A stretch of DNA of 64,000 nucleotides from Saccharomycopsis fibuligera x Saccharomycopsis cf. fibuligera (Eukaryota; Ascomycota; Saccharomycetes; Ascoideales; Saccharomycopsidaceae). The notes under the pieces are model-generated. The model did not search any database and was not told the DNA's origin. It was given only the letters and a program-made list of their open reading frames with translations. The stretch's first letter is position 1. Every line of letters starts with the position of its first letter. The translations under genes and the position numbers were made by a program. Location of the stretch: NCBI GenBank assembly GCA_001936135.1, contig CP012816.1, forward strand, positions 1,925,501 to 1,989,500, written 5' to 3'. Of the stretch, positions 59,612-64,000 are shown piece by piece.

Positions 59612-61207
59612 TTACTTGCTGCTGGTTTTTTCTTCCTCCTGTATACTTTCCGTTTCTTGCTTTTTTTCTTTAGATTCATCACCAGTCTTCATATTCGTAT
59701 CTTCAATCTCTTCAACTTTCGGTTGTTGTTGCTCATTACTCTTACTTTCATGATCTTCATCATCACCTTCTCCTTCTTCTTCTTCTTCGTCTTCTTCTTC
59801 TTCTTCAGATCTATCATCCAATGGACCAGATAAACCACTGACGCCTCTTTCGTCGCTCAATATGCCTAAAGATGCTAAAAATGAACTAGAATTGCTAGTA
59901 TCGATGTAATACGTTCCGTCTTGGAAAGTAGCACTGCTTCTGTTGATGAGTTGACTAAGAGATTTACCAATGGTACCCATAGCATCATCATTTTCATCAA
60001 AACCGCCTCTTTCACCGTCATCACCAACACCGCTACTGTTTTCGCCATGAGAAGCTTCATAATCATCATTTGGACCTAAATGTGTAGCGTAAATTTCTCT
60101 TCTAACTTCTTCAAATGGTTTGGAAACTGGCTCACCTTTAGCAATAATATCATCGTACCACTGTTCTAAAGATTTGCCATTCAACAAAGCGACAACGGCA
60201 ATAGACATGTTGTCACAACCAATACCGGTACCCATAGAGTTTGGAGCAACGCAAACATCAATAATGGACTCACTGATCTCGGTCAATGTTTGTCTTTCAT
60301 GAATACCTTTTCTAACCAATTCAACACATTGTTGTGAAGTCAAACAATCCCAAATACCGTCACAAGCAAGCACAATGAATTCATCATGAGCGTAATCAAT
60401 TTGATGCTCAATAATGTCAGGGAAAGCAGTAACAATTTGTTCTTCAGGAGGCAAGTTGTTAGACTTCTTGAAATCGAAATCACCAATACATCTAGAAAGT
60501 GCTAAGTTACCGTTGACTCTACCAACGTCAACAAACCCACCAGCAGCAACAATTCTTGCCTTTTCACCTTCATTGGTAGGCTTGTGATCATAAGACATTG
60601 GTTTAGCGTAACCGTCAATAGACAACACGATTCTAGAATCACCAGAATTAGCGCAAATCAATTTGTCCTTGGTGACCATTATCGTGGTGGCTGCACATCC
60701 ACTAGAATCGTTTCTCATTGCTGGATCATCTAGTATGGCGCGGTCGCAAGCGAGGAAAGAATCCTGCAAGGCTTTGGCGTACTGTTTTGAATTTATCAAT
60801 TCGTGGTGATCTTTAACGATTTGAGGCAAATGCTCACCACTGAATAAAGCAACTCTTGAACCACCATGACCATCAAAAACGCCGAAAAAGGCAATTTGTT
60901 CGTCAAAGACTGGTTTCGGTTCAGCTTCAGTGGGTTGTTTATTGCCATCTTCCCTGGTGTTTTTTTGCTGCTCTTTGGCTTGCTGTTTTTCTTCATCATC
61001 ATCGTCGCCTTCACTGTCTTCAGTATTGGCGGAAGATTGTTTAACTTGCTTATAACCTTTGATCTTGTTCAAGTCTAAGATAAGTGAGTGGGAGTCTTCC
61101 ATAGAGACTCTCCAACCTTGCATGGAGGACATCCCGTATTTCAAAAAGTCGTCACCACCATTTTCGGCTTCTTTGTCGGTGACCGGCTGTGAAAGAAATT
61201 GACCCAT
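59612..61207 (-). CDS. PTC2: PP2C-type protein phosphatase Ptc2/Ptc3
   Basis: Metal-dependent Ser/Thr phosphatase that damps Hog1 MAP-kinase and DNA-damage checkpoint signals. The 531 residues start MGQFLSQP, with Gly2 a candidate for myristoylation. PP2C motifs are MSSMQGWRVSMEDSHS, FFGVFDGHGGSRVA, GCAATTIMV, NSGDSRIVLS, LSRCIGDF, and VLACDGIWDCLTSQQ, with the metal-binding Asp residues in place. An acidic insert (about 65-90) and a long Glu/Asp-rich C-terminal tail (about 400-531) flank the catalytic domain, as in yeast Ptc2/Ptc3. Leu codons are nearly all TTG. Confidence 0.93.
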   Translation of the reverse strand: MGQFLSQPVTDKEAENGGDDFLKYGMSSMQGWRVSMEDSHSLILDLNKIKGYKQVKQSSANTEDSEGDDDDEEKQQAKEQQKNTREDGNKQPTEAEPKPVFDEQIAFFGVFDGHGGSRVALFSGEHLPQIVKDHHELINSKQYAKALQDSFLACDRAILDDPAMRNDSSGCAATTIMVTKDKLICANSGDSRIVLSIDGYAKPMSYDHKPTNEGEKARIVAAGGFVDVGRVNGNLALSRCIGDFDFKKSNNLPPEEQIVTAFPDIIEHQIDYAHDEFIVLACDGIWDCLTSQQCVELVRKGIHERQTLTEISESIIDVCVAPNSMGTGIGCDNMSIAVVALLNGKSLEQWYDDIIAKGEPVSKPFEEVRREIYATHLGPNDDYEASHGENSSGVGDDGERGGFDENDDAMGTIGKSLSQLINRSSATFQDGTYYIDTSNSSSFLASLGILSDERGVSGLSGPLDDRSEEEEEDEEEEEGEGDDEDHESKSNEQQQPKVEEIEDTNMKTGDESKEKKQETESIQEEEKTSSK

Positions 61208-62393
61208 TTTCGATTATTTAGTAAAATGAGAAAGAAAAAAATTTTTTTGAGAAAAAAAACTTGTTTATGAATGTATGTTGAACAAGGAGGCGTTTTGAAG
61301 GGCGCGGTGAGTCAAGCGGGAAAGAACGTAAGCTCGATGCAGTAATACGGTGAATGCTAAAGATTAGATATTTGAAATAAATATTTTGTTTATCAAACCG
61401 ACTGGTGATTATGAGGTTGCACGAGATGTTGATGAAAGTACAGTATTTGATGTTTTTGTCGTATCAACATAAATCTATGCAAACTATTGTGAAATCAATC
61501 TTGTAGCAAATAAAGGGGGAAATCAAAACACGAAAGATACAGAAACAAATACTGTCAAAAAGGCGTCTGTGTATCAGATCTTGCTGTTAGTGTGATATGA
61601 TATGGAGGAATAGGAGTTGGAAAAGTAGAGTGAAGTAAAGTGAAGTGAAGTGAAGTGGGATGGGTGGTGGATGGAGGATGGAGAGTTGTGGTGGTAGATG
61701 CCGCGGTTGGGTGTTTCTCTTCTTTCTTTTCGTTCTTTCTTTTTTGCTTTTCGCAGAGAAAATTTTTATTTTCTGTTTCCATGCAAAAAAAAAAAAAACA
61801 AAAAACAAAAAACAACTACTGCTGACGTAGATATTACATAATCATGATTACAACTTCACACACTGTTATACCAATACAATACTGACAAGAGGGATGGAGA
61901 CGATAATATAAATAATGTTATGATCGTTGGTGTAAGTTTGACAGCACAAAGTTCAGCAGGTCCGACAGCTGGGCATGTGTTTAGCCTCGCGGTGTTGTTG
62001 GACAGCGTTGCATGCGATGAGCCAGTCACACGAGGACGGCGATGAGGTCAAGGTACTCTGCTGATGTGAGTCAGTGATAATATTGACCCCGGCACAGACA
62101 GCAACACAGCACGGTGTAACAAAATAGCAATGGTTAACATACTGTAATCACGCCTTTCTCGGCTCTTTAACTATTAATTTACAGAAATAGCCCCATATGG
62201 TGTATATACAGCCTGTCATCGCTATATATCGCCTTGTTCTGATTACGTCAGCGCTGACACAGCTTCAGCTTCAATCGCCACAGCCACAAGAAATAAACAA
62301 ATCAGCTTCGGTCAAAGCAAATCACCAAGTACAAAAGATCCTCAACACAGACAGTTCAATCCATTCGTTTATCTGCTGGCCAGACAATCTACA
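61208..62393. promoter_or_regulatory. Divergent region between PTC2 and the J-protein gene
   Basis: This 1.19 kb interval holds both promoters. It contains an AGTGA repeat with GGATGG variants at about 61625-61682, an A-rich tract at 61786-61815 and small TATA-like stretches near 62202 and 62223, close to the J-protein gene. No other gene is supported. Confidence 0.5.
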
Positions 62394-63098
62394 ATGAGCG
62401 ATACCGAGGATATTGAAAAGACTCTTGCCAAAGAAGAAGCAGAGCTTGTCAAGGTATGTAACGTGCGCTGTAAAGTATTACAATGGTCCCATCATTCGAA
62501 GCTGAAAGAAAAATACTAACGCTCCCTACAGGACAAGGAAATTGATCGTATATTGACCTGCTTCAAACTTGACGCATACTCAATTCTTGAACTTCAGCCC
62601 GGCTGCTCCCAATCTGATATTAAAAAAACTTATAGAAAAAAATCTCTTCTCATCCACCCTGACAAGACTAAGAACCCTAGAGCCCCCGATGCCTTTGACA
62701 CTTTGAAGAAAGCGCAAACTGATCTCACTGACGACGCTTGCCGTAAGCGCCTTGATGATATTTTCACTGATGCTAGACGCATCCTTATTCGTGAAAAAAA
62801 ATGGAGTATCAATGATGATCGATTACAAAGTGCAGCCTTTTTGCAAGAATGGCGTCTCAAGGCTAAAGAACTTTTGATTGAAGAAGAATTTGTCAAACGT
62901 ATGGAGTTGAAGCAAAAATTACAAAAAGAAGGTGAGCTCAAACGGAAACAAGAAGAAGAAGCAGAAGTGAGGTCGCTTAAACGAAAATTAGCCAAAAATT
63001 GGGAAGATAAAAGAGAGGAAAGAGTGCAGAATTGGCAGGGCTATTTGAAGAAGACTCAAAAGAAGAAGAAGAAACCAAAACTGAGTGTGTTAATATGA
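62394..63098 (+). CDS. DNAJC8/Spf31-type J-domain protein (spliceosome-associated)
   Basis: Short J-domain protein of the DNAJC8 family; the fission yeast member Spf31 co-purifies with splicing factors. It is spliced: exon 1 62394-62453, intron 62454-62531 (donor GTATGT, branch TACTAAC at 62514-62520, acceptor ACAG), exon 2 62532-63098; product 208 residues. The J domain starts DAYSILELQPG and has HPD (62-64) in LLIHPDKTKNP, followed by AFDTLKKAQTDLTDDACRKRLD. The C-terminal half is a highly charged Lys/Glu coiled coil with NWEDKREERVQNWQGY, a DNAJC8 hallmark. Saccharomyces cerevisiae has no such gene, in line with the intron-richer lineage here. Confidence 0.9.
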
Positions 63099-63110
63099 TA
63101 TGTCTGTTAT

Positions 63111-63147
<37 letters not shown>

Positions 63148-63663
63148 TTTTCTACCTTTATACTTGTAATTTTATATTTTCCTTAATATTTATTTCTTCT
63201 GCACTACTGGTTTAACTTTACTATTTTTTATTGAAGCGTCCAGTGAACTACCAACTGGTTGCAACACTCCATGATTTGACATGAATTTACGAGCTCTTAC
63301 GCCGCTGTTGTGCTGTTGTGTGCATAAAAATGTTTTTCTGGTCAAAATAAAATTATTGACTAAATCGTCTTCTCAGTCTATGGTATAAGATGTGCATCAA
63401 CAGTATAATTCAAAATTGTTTATCAGTGTTTATCGATTATTGTTTCGAGATGCACACATTACCGTAGCGGAATTCCGCATCCGCACAGGAAAATTGCATT
63501 AGAAAGAGAAAAAAAATATAATTTCCAGAGTGAAAAACGTCAATTGAGGCAAACTGCGATGCGATGACGAGTTACATAACGTTGCTATATCAGTCATAGA
63601 TATCGAAAACGTAGCACTGATAAATCAATTTGGTACACCTAGATCTCATCTATTAACTCTTCA
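63099..63663. other. Intergenic region with T35 tract
   Basis: About 565 bp between two plus-strand genes. A T35 run (63112-63146) begins 13 bp after the J-protein stop codon. Nothing else is supported. Confidence 0.55.
63112..63146. repeat. Poly(dT) tract, 35 nt
   Basis: A pure run of 35 T just downstream of the DNAJC8-like stop codon, where it may help transcript 3' end formation. Confidence 0.9.
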
Positions 63664-64000
63664 ATGTCAAACATACAGCCTTTTCCGCTTGTCTCAAGTG
63701 CTAACGTGTCATTTTGGCAGTGTCTTGGTATCTCCGCAGCATCTCTAATCACTGGTTTATTCATCGGTAAAACCTATTTGCACTGTCATTCGCCATCAAC
63801 ATCGAAACATTCAAACAAAAGATTACTCAAAAAACAAAAACCAACAACTAGTAAAAGTAACGAAAATAAAACCAATTCTACCAATTCTAGTTCTAATAAC
63901 CATTCGTCAGAAACCTCAGTGACGCCAATCTCTAGCACCGAATACACTGAAGCCGACGATGATGACGAAACTTCCTCCGAGGAAAACGATGAAGAATACG
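63664..64000 (+). CDS. PTH2: 5' part of a probable peptidyl-tRNA hydrolase 2 gene, cut by the window end
   Basis: The frame opens at the ATG at 63664 and is still open at the window edge (112 residues). It shows an N-terminal membrane helix (about 18-35, LGISAASLITGLFIGKTYL), a Lys-rich and then Asn/Ser-rich linker, and an acidic stretch EADDDDETSSEENDEEY. Pth2 proteins have this layout (helix, charged linker, acidic residues ending in EYK before the enzyme domain), but the catalytic domain lies beyond the window. The call therefore rests on architecture only; another single-pass protein is possible. Confidence 0.42.
   Translation, partial: MSNIQPFPLVSSANVSFWQCLGISAASLITGLFIGKTYLHCHSPSTSKHSNKRLLKKQKPTTSKSNENKTNSTNSSSNNHSSETSVTPISSTEYTEADDDDETSSEENDEEY

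Noticed and set aside
62197-62397. A 66-codon frame ending in the ATGA overlap with the J-protein start
   Set aside because: TATA-like elements follow its ATG, so it is probably promoter DNA and not part of the transcript.

Overview
The window is nuclear DNA from a budding yeast (Saccharomycotina). Evidence: compact genes with short introns carrying GTATGT/GTAAGT/GTGAGT donors and TACTAAC or TGCTAAC branch sites, poly(dA:dT) tracts of 20-36 nt between genes, and about 25 proteins that align with yeast families. Several genes point away from Saccharomyces relatives: IND1 (implies respiratory complex I), DPM2, and a DNAJC8/Spf31-type J protein. CTG codons are scarce even in GC-rich genes and fall at non-conserved positions, which fits the CUG-Ser clade; this is inference, and products are described here with standard-code residues. 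I do not name a species.

Layout. 0-16.6 kb: FZO1(-), DPM2(+), PKH2-type kinase(+), TDA3(-), TLG1(-), UGO1(+), SDC1(+). 18-24.6 kb: NFU1(-), IND1(-), tRNA-Asp(GTC)(-), and a DUF3445/HODM-type heme protein(+). 25-37.9 kb: UBP1(-), a secreted double-psi beta-barrel protein(-), PUB1(-), SNN1(-), MME1(+). 38.2-45.1 kb: a strikingly GC-rich island holding an intron-bearing tRNA-Lys(CTT) and a long globin gene, interrupted by a young but broken Ty3/gypsy-type element (38644-41444) inserted just upstream of the tRNA. 45.7-64 kb: UTP25(+), KSH1(-), a membrane-anchored D-2-hydroxyacid dehydrogenase-like pseudoenzyme(+), a TatD nuclease(+), ARO2(-), SRP102(+), an NmrA-like pseudogene(-), PTC2(-), a DNAJC8-like gene(+), and the 5' end of a probable PTH2(+).

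Functional links. FZO1 and UGO1, which act in one outer-membrane fusion complex, lie 11 kb apart. NFU1 and IND1, both late factors for mitochondrial [4Fe-4S] delivery, are neighbours on the same strand. Five other genes serve the secretory pathway (DPM2, TLG1, SNN1, KSH1, SRP102). Seven spliced genes were rebuilt from splice signals: DPM2, IND1, SNN1, KSH1, TatD, ARO2 and DNAJC8-like. DPM2 and KSH1 have only the start codon in exon 1.

Most notable: the GC island and its recent retroelement insertion; a His in place of the SNARE zero-layer Gln in TLG1; an NFU1 that has lost nearly all of its N-terminal domain; a tail-heavy membrane-bound pseudo-dehydrogenase; and a globin whose fold is split by a Ser/Asp-rich insert.
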